Source: an uncultured Collinsella sp.
GTDB lineage: Bacteria > Actinomycetota > Coriobacteriia > Coriobacteriales > Coriobacteriaceae
Assembly (NCBI GenBank): GCA_900547855.1
Contig: URIK01000023.1
Span: forward strand, 1 to 16,588
Reading direction: 5' to 3'
DNA length: 16,588 nucleotides
Below the pieces are notes generated by a model. It saw only the letters and a program-made list of their open reading frames with translations. It was not told the DNA's origin and searched no databases. The position numbers and the translations under genes are program-made. Shown piece by piece: positions 5,515 to 12,632 of the stretch; position 1 is the stretch's first letter, and the number at the start of each line of letters is the position of its first letter.

Positions 5515-5913
5515 CTAGTTACCTTTGTGGAAGAGGTTTTTGATAACGGAGGGGATGCTCTTGGCGCCCTTGGCCGTCACATCGATAAAGTCGGGCGAAC
5601 GCACAAGCTTATCCTCGTCGACGTACTTGCGGACAGCACGAAGCGTCTCTTTGTCGTCGCGCGTCGAAAACGTAAAGTGACCGTTGTCCTTGGTGAAGAT
5701 GGCAAAACGCGTGATCTTCTTGGTGCCGCGTAAAACCTCGGCGGCAATATAGTCGACCTCGTCCCACGGGATTTGAATATAATCCTCGGGATTGCGCTCG
5801 TTGTAATACTCGAACGCCTTATTGCCCACCATCACGTTACCGTGGCTGGTAAGCCCCATCAGGCAGGTTGCCGGCGTTGCCAGATCGACCGTGCTGTTCT
5901 GAGATTGCGCCAT
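5515..5913 (-). CDS. manO: DUF956 family protein, mannose-PTS partner (ManO)
   Basis: A 132-residue cytoplasmic protein starting MAQSQNSTVDLATPATCLMG. The start at 5913 has GAGG 5 nt upstream; an in-frame Met 17 codons earlier would overlap the terminator that precedes the gene. The sequence is the conserved DUF956 type, with GNVMVGNKAFEYYNERNPEDYIQIPWDEVDYI and RFAIFTKDNGHFTFSTRDD, resembling a PH-like beta fold. DUF956 genes regularly lie directly downstream of mannose-family EIID genes in Firmicutes, where the name manO is used; the molecular role is not settled and regulation of the transporter has been proposed. Here it follows manZ by about 120 bp, with an intrinsic terminator in the gap, so it should be expressed below the transporter genes unless read-through is controlled. 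Confidence 0.85.
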   Translation of the reverse strand: MAQSQNSTVDLATPATCLMGLTSHGNVMVGNKAFEYYNERNPEDYIQIPWDEVDYIAAEVLRGTKKITRFAIFTKDNGHFTFSTRDDKETLRAVRKYVDEDKLVRSPDFIDVTAKGAKSIPSVIKNLFHKGN

Positions 5914-5930
5914 ACGCGCCTCGCCCTCCA

Positions 5931-5977
5931 ATAAAAACAATCGGACCGCATCCAGTGTACCCACCGGGTGCGGTCCG
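5931..5977 (-). terminator. Intrinsic terminator between manZ and manO
   Basis: Read on the minus strand, CGGACCGCACCC (5977-5966) pairs with GGATGCGGTCCG (5953-5942), a 12-bp stem including one wobble pair. It is followed by ATTGTTTTTAT (5941-5931). The T-run runs straight into the manO ribosome-binding region. This ends the manXYZ transcript or limits manO expression. Confidence 0.75.
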
Positions 5978-6033
5978 TTTCAATGGCTCAAAAGCCCTTA
6001 CCTAGCAACTCTCGGTCTTAAGCCGAAACGTGC

Positions 6034-6954
6034 TTACATGAAGCCGCAGAAGCGACCGATGATGCCGACGGCGAAGAGAGCCAGGATGATGACAATCGGG
6101 CTGACCTTCTTCTTAAGGAGCTTGCAGACCAGCAGGGTCAGGCACACGGCGGCAAGGCCGGGGATGAGCTGATCGAGGTTGGCCTGAAGCGTGGTGACCT
6201 TCATCTGATCAAGGGCGGTAGCACCGACGGAGTTGTACATCGTCAGCGCTTCCTTGATACCCTCGGAACCGGAGGGCAGGCTAGCCCAGTCGATAAAGGC
6301 GCCAGCAGACTGCTTGACCGTGGAGACGATCGGGGTGAAGGAAATGGACACCCAGCGCTCGACCAGGGCGCCGATGATGAACATACCCAGGATGGAAGCG
6401 CCCTCGGTGACCTTGCCCATCAGACCACCGGAGAGGTCCTTGGCGATGGAGGAGCCGACCTTGTAGCCAAACTCCTGCGTGTACCACAGGAAAGCGTAAC
6501 GGATGATGTTCCACGCGAAGAAGAACAGCAGCGGACCGACGATGCTGCCGGACATGGCCAGGGAAGCGCCCAGAGCGCCCAGAATCGGGCGAAGGGTGAA
6601 CCAGAAGACGGGGTCGCCGACGCCGGCGAGCGGGCCCATCATACCGACCTTGACGCCCTGAATGGCGACGTCGTCAATCGGGGCACCGTTGGCGCGCTCC
6701 TCCTCGAGAGCGAGGGTAACGCCAATGACGGGGGCGGAAACATAGGGGTGGGTGTTATAGAACTCCAGGTGGCGCTTAAGAGCGGCAATCTGGTCATCCT
6801 TGCTGGTGTAGAGCTTCTTGATCGCAGGGATCATTGCGAAGCACCAGCCGCCGTTCTGCATACGCTCGTAGTTCCACGAGCCCTGAAGGAACTGATGACG
6901 GAAGCAAACCTTCTTGCGGTCAGCCTTGGTGAGCTGAATCTTGTTCTCTGCCAT
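6034..6954 (-). CDS. manZ: PTS mannose/glucose family transporter subunit IID
   Basis: Membrane subunit that with IIC forms the sugar channel of a mannose-family phosphotransferase system. I start at ATG 6954; a GTG three codons upstream sits too close to the GGAGGGG ribosome site. The 306-residue product begins MAENKIQLTKADRKKVCFRH and has the IID hallmarks FLQGSWNYERMQNGGWCFAMIPAIKKLY near the N-terminus, and GVKVGMMGPLAGVGDPVFWFTLRPI in the middle. Several hydrophobic segments follow and a final membrane helix ends GIIGRFCGFM. Length is normal for the family. It lies 16 bp after manY and is the last gene before an intrinsic terminator. Substrate cannot be fixed from sequence; the DUF956 partner and the fused IIAB favour mannose/glucose over sorbose or galactosamine. 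Confidence 0.95.
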   Translation of the reverse strand: MAENKIQLTKADRKKVCFRHQFLQGSWNYERMQNGGWCFAMIPAIKKLYTSKDDQIAALKRHLEFYNTHPYVSAPVIGVTLALEEERANGAPIDDVAIQGVKVGMMGPLAGVGDPVFWFTLRPILGALGASLAMSGSIVGPLLFFFAWNIIRYAFLWYTQEFGYKVGSSIAKDLSGGLMGKVTEGASILGMFIIGALVERWVSISFTPIVSTVKQSAGAFIDWASLPSGSEGIKEALTMYNSVGATALDQMKVTTLQANLDQLIPGLAAVCLTLLVCKLLKKKVSPIVIILALFAVGIIGRFCGFM

Positions 6955-6970
6955 ATGTATCACTCCCCTC

Positions 6971-7789
6971 CTACTCGTAATCGTTCAGAATGTCGCCGAG
7001 CGGGTCGCCGGAGCCACCGCCCATGCCGCCACCCTGCTTGGCCAGATCCTTAAGGCCAAGGTAGATGAGGGCAAGGGAGATGCCAATGAGACCAAGGGCG
7101 ATCAGCGTGAGCTGAGGGATGGCAGCAAGGACGAAGCCGAGGACGAAGAACGGCCAGGTCTCCTTGGTGGCCATCATGTTGATGACCATGGCGTAACCGA
7201 CGGAAGCGACCATGCCGCCGCCGACAGCCATGCCGCCGGACAGCCAGTCGGGCATAGCGTTAAGCGCGTTGGTAACGGCCTCGGCCGGGATGACGCACAG
7301 AAGCACTGCCGGGATGGCGATACGAAGGCCCTGCATGAGGATGGCAGCATACTGCCAGCGCTCGATGCCGGAGAAGTCGCCCTTCTCGGCGCAACCGTCC
7401 ATGGCGTGAGCGATAGCGGTAGCAATGGTACGGCAGATCATGGTCAGGAACAGACCAGCGACCGACAGCGGGACGGCGACGGCGATAGCAGTGGTAACGG
7501 CCTTGGCCGAATCGGTGGCGCCACCGTTGAGGGCGAGCACCATGATGATCGAAGAAGCGACCGAGGCCAGAGCGGCGTCAGGCGCGACAGCGGCGCCGAC
7601 GTTAGCCCAGCCAAGGGCCATCATCTGGAGCGAACCGCCCAGGAGGATGCCCTCCTGAAGGTGACCGGTTACGAGACCAATAAGCGTGCATGCCACGAGC
7701 GGCTGATGGAACTGGAACTCATCCAGAACGCCTTCCATACCGGCAAGCAACGCGACAATCGCAACAAGCAGAATAGTGATTGCAGACAT
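6971..7789 (-). CDS. manY: PTS mannose/glucose family transporter subunit IIC
   Basis: Polytopic membrane permease of the mannose-family PTS, carrying the main sugar-binding path. The 272-residue product begins MSAITILLVAIVALLAGMEGVLDEFQFHQPLV, followed by the conserved GHLQEGILLGGSLQMMALGWANVGAAVAPDAALASVAS region. Multiple hydrophobic segments continue to a Gly-rich, acidic tail (GGGMGGGSGDPLGDILNDYE). The ATG at 7789 has AAAGGAGGG at 8-nt spacing. It lies 18 bp after manX and 16 bp before manZ, so all three are one operon. Nothing is truncated. Confidence 0.95.
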   Translation of the reverse strand: MSAITILLVAIVALLAGMEGVLDEFQFHQPLVACTLIGLVTGHLQEGILLGGSLQMMALGWANVGAAVAPDAALASVASSIIMVLALNGGATDSAKAVTTAIAVAVPLSVAGLFLTMICRTIATAIAHAMDGCAEKGDFSGIERWQYAAILMQGLRIAIPAVLLCVIPAEAVTNALNAMPDWLSGGMAVGGGMVASVGYAMVINMMATKETWPFFVLGFVLAAIPQLTLIALGLIGISLALIYLGLKDLAKQGGGMGGGSGDPLGDILNDYE

Positions 7790-7807
7790 GTATCGGACCC
7801 TCCTTTA

Positions 7808-8797
7808 CTATGCTTGAGCGGCCAGTTCGGCCTTAGCTTTCTTCAACATGGCGTCGAGATCCTCGGAGGAATCCGAAGGAACCTTGCGGACCTCGAACTT
7901 GACGCCCTTGGCCTTGAGAGCCTCGAGAGTCTTGACATCGTCATCGCCCATAGCGACGGCGTTGGTGACGACGACCTTGCCCTTGGAGTGAGCCATGGAA
8001 CCGATGTTGACTTCCTTGATGTCGACGCCGGCCTCGATGGCCTTGAGCAGATCCTGCGGGTTCTCAAAGAGCAGCATGGCCTTGGTGTCACCAAAGCGCG
8101 TGTCCTTGACGACCTCGGCCATCTTCTTGATGGGCACGACGTTGGCATGGACTCCCGGAGGGGCAGCCTGCTCGATCATGGTCTTACGGAGCTCGTCATG
8201 AGCAACGCCGTCGGAAACCACGATGATGCGGTTGGGGTTGATCTGCTTGGTCCACGTGGTGGCCACCTGGCCATGAAGCAGACGGGTGTCGATACGGACG
8301 TGGGCGATCTTGATGTGCCCATCGCCGATGACCGTTCCCGGAGGGATGGCGCCTGCAGGAGCAGCGGCGGCCGCAGCCGGCTTCTTCTCCTCGGGCTCCA
8401 GAGACTCGGGCTTGACGCGCACGCCAGCCTTAGCCTCAGTCACGAGATGTTTTGCGATCGCATGTGCAGTGTTCTTTGCGTCAAAGCGCTGCGAATATGC
8501 CTCGATGAGCATAGGCAGGTTGACACCGGTGACGATAGCCCAGGAATCGTGGCCCTCGATGAGCCCGCTGATCTGGTTGAACGGCGTGCCGCCCCACAGA
8601 TCAACGAGGAAGAGCACCTGCTCCTGGTCCTCGAAGGAAGCGACTGCTTCCTCGACCTTGGCACGGAAATCGTCGGGACCCATGCTCGGCTCGAGCGAGA
8701 CCACGGCAACAGACGGCTGATCGCCAAAGACCATCGAGCCCGTCTGTTTGATTCCAGCTGCCAAGTCCCCGTGGCTAGCAAGAACAATACTTACCAT
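7808..8797 (-). CDS. manX: PTS mannose/glucose family fused EIIAB
   Basis: Cytoplasmic energy-coupling protein that passes phosphate from HPr to the sugar. The IIA domain (about 1-130) has the phosphorylated His in LASH9GDLA and the family DLWGGTPFNQ. An Ala/Pro-rich hinge (EEKKPAAAAAAPAG, about 137-149) leads to the IIB domain (about 160-329), with the second phospho-His in RIDTRLLH175GQVATTW. The 329-residue length and A-B order are like E. coli ManX. The ATG at 8797 has AAGGAGG at 7-nt spacing; a GTG one codon earlier is possible but badly spaced. It is the first gene of the manX-manY-manZ operon, with a TATAAT box about 70 bp upstream. No PRD-type activator gene is in the window. Confidence 0.95.
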   Translation of the reverse strand: MVSIVLASHGDLAAGIKQTGSMVFGDQPSVAVVSLEPSMGPDDFRAKVEEAVASFEDQEQVLFLVDLWGGTPFNQISGLIEGHDSWAIVTGVNLPMLIEAYSQRFDAKNTAHAIAKHLVTEAKAGVRVKPESLEPEEKKPAAAAAAPAGAIPPGTVIGDGHIKIAHVRIDTRLLHGQVATTWTKQINPNRIIVVSDGVAHDELRKTMIEQAAPPGVHANVVPIKKMAEVVKDTRFGDTKAMLLFENPQDLLKAIEAGVDIKEVNIGSMAHSKGKVVVTNAVAMGDDDVKTLEALKAKGVKFEVRKVPSDSSEDLDAMLKKAKAELAAQA

Positions 8798-8867
8798 CAC
8801 ATAACCTCCTTTTTGTCTACGTATTTCCTACACGACATGAAAGGAGTATAGCTGTTTGGTTTGTGGA

Positions 8868-8873
8868 ATTATA
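8868..8873 (-). promoter_or_regulatory. Candidate -10 box of the man operon
   Basis: On the minus strand a perfect TATAAT occurs about 70 bp before the manX start. No good -35 hexamer is found at 16-18 bp, so an activator may be needed. The upstream DNA is A/T-rich, and a GTTTAAAC palindrome lies nearby. Confidence 0.5.
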
Positions 8874-8901
8874 GCTAAATCCGCAAAAGGTTGGATTATT
8901 T

Positions 8902-9072
8902 GTTTAAACGTCTAGGTTTGTTACAAGTTGATTACGTTACTGCTTTTTGACTCATTACACGACAAGGCGTCGCTCATCAAGCCATGCATTTTACAGATAC
9001 AAGCAGGCTGTTCATTAATATCGATTTTAGGCAAGCGCGAATGCGCTTGTACTGCCGCTATTTTGTTTAAAC
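8902..9072. promoter_or_regulatory. Non-coding A/T-rich region upstream of manX with two GTTTAAAC palindromes
   Basis: The stretch from 8798 to 9202 has no supported gene. TTTGTTTAAAC occurs twice, with the 8-bp palindrome GTTTAAAC at 8902-8909 and 9065-9072. Between them CAAGCGC (9032-9038) pairs with GCGCTTG (9043-9049). The paired palindromes could be operator sites for manX control; only the sequence is observed. Confidence 0.35.
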
Positions 9073-9124
9073 AGACATGGCTTGACTATTTTCGTGACTT
9101 ATGGTTTAAGAAACCACTCAAAAT

Positions 9125-9191
9125 AGTTGCGGTGGAATAGTTCTTGTTTAAGAGCCAGAAGGCTGAATTTAGGAACTATTTCACCGCAACT
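9125..9191. repeat. Long palindromic element, 21-bp arms, 3' of hypA
   Basis: Arm 9125-9145 pairs with 9171-9191 over 21 positions, the two departures both being wobble pairs; a small AGCC/GGCT stem sits inside. It starts 11 bp past the hypA stop and may end that minus-strand transcript, though what follows (ATTTTGAG) is only weakly T-rich. The first 13 nt, AGTTGCGGTGGAA, recur exactly at 5272-5284, at the edge of the alternating 14-mer array. This suggests a dispersed element rather than an ordinary terminator. Confidence 0.65.
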
Positions 9192-9202
9192 TACAGGGAA
9201 TC

Positions 9203-9631
9203 CTAGGCGATGTGGAGGGGGTTGGCGGCGTCGACGGCGTCGGGGGCGTCGGAGAGGCCGTCAGGAGCAGCGTCTGCCGGGTCCTCGTCGGGGGTCTCGA
9301 TCTGTTTGATCATGACCTCCTGACCCTGCAGCAGGTATGTCTCGCCGCTACCGCAATGGGGACAGGTCTTGCCGTGCTCGACCGTCGCATAGTCGCGGCC
9401 ACATGCCTCGCAATGCGTCACGGCCTCGACGGGCTCCACAACAAGCTCCGCGCCCTGCGCGATGGGCTTTTTATCTGCCGCCCAGCGCCAAGCGTCGAGC
9501 AGCAACTCGGGAACGACGCCCGAGACCTCGCCCAGCAGCAACGTCACGCTCGAAACGCGACGCACGCCATTGGCACGCGCCACGTTCTCAACATCACGAA
9601 TGATGTGATACACAATCCCGAGCTCGTGCAC
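9203..9631 (-). CDS. hypA: Hydrogenase maturation nickel chaperone HypA
   Basis: Delivers Ni2+ to the large subunit of [NiFe] hydrogenase together with HypB. The 142-residue product starts MHELGIV, so the nickel-binding N-terminal His2 is intact. The structural zinc site is C74-x2-C77 and C90-x2-C93 (HCEACG ... CPHCG). The start codon is GTG at 9631, with AAAGG 7 nt upstream; the family's MHE start makes this secure. Beyond residue 112 it carries an extra acidic Asp/Ala/Pro-rich tail of about 30 residues (TPDEDPADAAPDGLSD), longer than typical HypA of about 115. It lies 33 bp after the flavoprotein gene on the same strand, so likely co-transcribed. No other hyp or hydrogenase structural gene is in this window. 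Confidence 0.92.
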   Translation of the reverse strand: MHELGIVYHIIRDVENVARANGVRRVSSVTLLLGEVSGVVPELLLDAWRWAADKKPIAQGAELVVEPVEAVTHCEACGRDYATVEHGKTCPHCGSGETYLLQGQEVMIKQIETPDEDPADAAPDGLSDAPDAVDAANPLHIA

Positions 9632-9664
9632 TATTAATCCTTTCGCCGTTCCCGTTATGGCTAC

Positions 9665-12442
9665 TTATTTCCTACCAAATTTAATCTTGATGGCGCGCTT
9701 CAAAGCATACTTGCCCAGGCTCGGGAGCTTTTGCTCGTATTTGACCATCGTGGAGCACTCGGGGCGGTCGCGATCCAGATGGATGGCGTCGAACGCGCAC
9801 TTGGTGGTGCACAGGCCGCAGCCGATGCACTTGTTGGGGTCGACGATCGAGGCGCCGCAGCCCAGGCAGCGGCCGGTCTCGGCGCGCACCGGCTCCTCGG
9901 TAAAGGTCTCGACGTACTCGCTAAACGGCGCAGCCTTCTCGCGTTCGCGGTCCACATGCGCAACCTCGCGGCTCGCGTTGTCGTAGCTCTCGAGCACAAC
10001 GTCGTCGCGGTCGAGCGCGGTGTAGCGGCGCTGATTGCGGCCGATGGTGAGCGTGGAGCCCGGCTGCACAAAGCGATGGATGGACACCGCGGCCTCGTGG
10101 CCGGCGGCGATAGCGTCGATGGCAAAGCTGGGGCCGGTGTAGACGTCGCCGCCCACAAAGATGTCTGGCTCGGCGGTCTGGTAGGTCTGGGGATCGGCAA
10201 GGGCACCCTGGCCGCGGCCGAGCTCCACCTTGGAGCCAGCCAGCAGGTCGCCCCACACAATGGACTGGCCAATCGACATGACGACACGGTCGGCATCGAC
10301 ACGGCGCAGATCGTTCTCGTCGTACTCGGGCGCAAAACGGCCCTCGTCGTCAAAGACACGCGTGCAGCGCTTGAAGGTGATGCCGCACACACGACCGGCC
10401 TCGTCCAGGTGAACTTCCTTGGGGCCCCAACCGCAGCTGATGTGCGCGCCGTCCTCAACGGCCTCGCGACGCTCCTCCTCGCTGGCGGGCATCTGGGCCT
10501 CGCTCTCCAGGCAGAACATCTCAACGTGCTCAGAACCCAGACGGCAGGCGTTGCGGGCAACGTCGATGGCCACGTTACCGCCGCCCACCACAATGGTACG
10601 GCCGGACAGGGTAGCGATCTTGCCGCTGTTAACCTCGCGAAGGAAGTCGACGGCCACGGTCACGTCCTCGGCACCCTCGCCCGGAATGCCGGCAAGGCGG
10701 CCGCCTTGGCAGCCAATGGCAACGTAGAAGGCCTTGAAGCCCTGCGCGCGCAGCTCGTCGAGCGTCACGTCTCGACCGACTTCCACGCCATAGCGGAACT
10801 CGGCACCCATCAGGCGAATGACCTCGACCTCGGCCTCGATAACATCCTTCTGCAGCTTAAAGCTGGGAATGCCGTAGGTGAGCATGCCGCCCGGGCGCTC
10901 GTTCTTCTCGAACACGACGGGCTTGTAGCCCTTCTCGGCAAGATAGAAAGCACAGGACAGGCCAGCCGGGCCGGCACCGATGATGGCAATCTTCTGATCG
11001 AAGCCGCCAGCGCGCGTCGGGGTCACCACAGGTGGGACATAGCGGGTCGCGGCGTCCAGATCGCGCTGGGCGATAAACTTCTTGACCTCGTCGATAGCCA
11101 CGGCGGCGTCCACACGGCCGCGGGTGCAGGCGTCCTCGCAGCGGCGGTTGCACACGCGGCCGCAGATAGCGGGCAGCGGGTTCTCGCGCTTAATGAGTGC
11201 TAGGGCCTCGTCATAGCGACCCTGAGCCGCGAGCTTCAAATAGCCCTGAACGGCAACATGTGCGGGGCAGGCCGTCTTGCAGGGAGCGGTGCCGGACTCG
11301 TGTGTCTCGATGCGGTTGTCGTTGCGGTAGTTGGGCGACCACTTGGTGTGGTCCCACTTGGTGGCATCGGGCAGCTCCTGGCGCGGATACTCGGGCACCT
11401 GTCCGCCGGCCTTTTTGCTGCAGAGCTTCTGGCCGAGCTTGGCGGCACCGGCCGGGCACACCTCAACGCAGCGACCGCAGGCCACGCACTTGTCCTTCTC
11501 GACCTTGGCGACATAGGCCGAGCGCGACAGGTTGGGCGTGTTGAACAGCTGAGAGGTGCGCAGGGCGTAGCACACGTTAACGTTGCAGTTGCAGATGGCG
11601 AAGATCTTGTTCTCGCCGTCGATATTGGTGATCTGGTGCACAAAGCCGTTGTCCTCGGCCTGGCGCAAAATGTCGTAGACTTCCTCGCGCGTCACATAGT
11701 GACCGCGGTCGGTCTCAACCACATAGTCGGCCATATCGCCCACGGCAATGCACCAGTCGGCGGGATCGTCGGCGCAGCCCTCGCCCATCATGCGACGGCT
11801 CGCGCGGCAGCTGCAGGTGCTGGCGGCATATTTGCCATCGTATTTGTCGAGCCAATGCTCGATATGCTCGATCGGCACCGAGGTGCTCGCGGCGTCAATG
11901 GCCTTCTCGACCGGAATGACGTGCATGCCGATGCCGGCACCTCCGGGCGGCACCATCGGCGTGGCCTTGGACAGCGGTCCCTTGGACGCCTGCTCAAAGA
12001 ACTTGGCATAGACCGGGTGCTCTTCGAGCTGGCCCACGCGCATGTTGAGGAACTCGGCGGAACCCGGTACCAGCATGGGCAGCACCCACTGCTTGGCGCG
12101 CTCGGGATTTTCCCAGTTGTACTCGAGCAGACCCGTGTAGCTCATGTCGTCGAGCATCTTCTCGATCTGGGCCTCAGGCATGCCGGTGAGCTTGACCATC
12201 TCGGGCAGCGTATAGGGACGGCGCATCTTCATCTTGCAGAGCACTTCGGCCTGCTCGTCGGTTGCGGCCTCGGCAAACGACCAGTACTCGTAGCCCAGCA
12301 GCTCGTCGCGATGCAGCAGACGGTTAGTGCAGTGCTCGCACAGCTTGACGATTGCCTCGCGCGGATGCTCCGGCAGCGGCGGCACGAACTCCGAACCGAT
12401 GTCGGGCTCGGTGTAGCTAATTCCCGGTCCGTTGAGAATCAT
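9665..12442 (-). CDS. Multidomain GltD-like FAD/NAD(P) iron-sulfur oxidoreductase
   Basis: A 925-residue soluble electron-transfer flavoprotein. I start at ATG 12442 after AAGGGA; the frame stays open upstream into the divergent tetR region but without coding character. Order seen: N-terminal domain with CEHC (35-38), a winged-helix-like stretch (about 78-108), Cys pairs 210/212 and 223/231, and CNCNVNVC (284-291); a [4Fe-4S] ferredoxin motif C319-C322-C325-C329; a GltD-type Fe-S helical domain (C388, C392, C427, C431, C435, C439); FAD-binding GAGPAG (489-494); NAD(P)-binding VGGGNVAIDVA (619-629); FAD-closing VGGDVYTGPSFAIDAIAAG; and a C-terminal ferredoxin motif C872-C875-C878-C882. By relatedness to GltD and NfnB it should move electrons between NAD(P)H and Fe-S partners. 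The partner is unknown; hypA next door hints at hydrogenase metabolism. It is divergent to tetR and likely under its control. Confidence 0.85.
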   Translation of the reverse strand: MILNGPGISYTEPDIGSEFVPPLPEHPREAIVKLCEHCTNRLLHRDELLGYEYWSFAEAATDEQAEVLCKMKMRRPYTLPEMVKLTGMPEAQIEKMLDDMSYTGLLEYNWENPERAKQWVLPMLVPGSAEFLNMRVGQLEEHPVYAKFFEQASKGPLSKATPMVPPGGAGIGMHVIPVEKAIDAASTSVPIEHIEHWLDKYDGKYAASTCSCRASRRMMGEGCADDPADWCIAVGDMADYVVETDRGHYVTREEVYDILRQAEDNGFVHQITNIDGENKIFAICNCNVNVCYALRTSQLFNTPNLSRSAYVAKVEKDKCVACGRCVEVCPAGAAKLGQKLCSKKAGGQVPEYPRQELPDATKWDHTKWSPNYRNDNRIETHESGTAPCKTACPAHVAVQGYLKLAAQGRYDEALALIKRENPLPAICGRVCNRRCEDACTRGRVDAAVAIDEVKKFIAQRDLDAATRYVPPVVTPTRAGGFDQKIAIIGAGPAGLSCAFYLAEKGYKPVVFEKNERPGGMLTYGIPSFKLQKDVIEAEVEVIRLMGAEFRYGVEVGRDVTLDELRAQGFKAFYVAIGCQGGRLAGIPGEGAEDVTVAVDFLREVNSGKIATLSGRTIVVGGGNVAIDVARNACRLGSEHVEMFCLESEAQMPASEEERREAVEDGAHISCGWGPKEVHLDEAGRVCGITFKRCTRVFDDEGRFAPEYDENDLRRVDADRVVMSIGQSIVWGDLLAGSKVELGRGQGALADPQTYQTAEPDIFVGGDVYTGPSFAIDAIAAGHEAAVSIHRFVQPGSTLTIGRNQRRYTALDRDDVVLESYDNASREVAHVDREREKAAPFSEYVETFTEEPVRAETGRCLGCGASIVDPNKCIGCGLCTTKCAFDAIHLDRDRPECSTMVKYEQKLPSLGKYALKRAIKIKFGRK

Positions 12443-12535
12443 GGTTGTCCCTTCTCTTGCCGCAGTCCGGCGAGACCGCGGCGCCCCTCTTTTTTGCAGG
12501 CCGGACATGCCCCCATGCCGTTCACCCGCCATTAG

Positions 12536-12573
12536 TTGACATTGTGTCAAAAATAGTATTGACGAACCGTCAA
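12536..12573. promoter_or_regulatory. Twin 15-bp palindromic operators in the tetR / flavoprotein divergent region
   Basis: TTGACATTGTGTCAA (12536-12550) and TTGACGAACCGTCAA (12559-12573) are both perfect inverted repeats of the form TTGACN-NNN-NGTCAA, centred 23 bp apart. A weaker third match, TAGGCGAACGGTCAG, covers 12590-12604. They lie in the 190-bp gap between the divergent start codons, the expected place for a TetR-family operator acting on both directions. The TTGAC half-sites could also double as -35 elements. Confidence 0.65.
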
Positions 12574-12632
12574 CAATATTCAAGACTGTTAGGCGAACGG
12601 TCAGGCAAAAGAGGATGAAAGGCGGCAAACGC

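Noticed and set aside
5235..5543. Several small open frames over the 14-mer array
   Set aside because: Produced by the repeats themselves; no start site or codon bias, and the proteins are only repeated peptides.
6941..8851. 636-residue open frame on the plus strand
   Set aside because: Exact antisense of manX and manY; composition (Asp/His/Gly-rich) is typical of a high-GC shadow frame.
8928..9140. 70-residue open frame in the A/T-rich region before manX
   Set aside because: No ribosome binding site, no recognisable motif, and composition of non-coding DNA.
9731..12535. Two long plus-strand open frames
   Set aside because: Antisense shadows of the flavoprotein gene, which has clear motifs on the minus strand.
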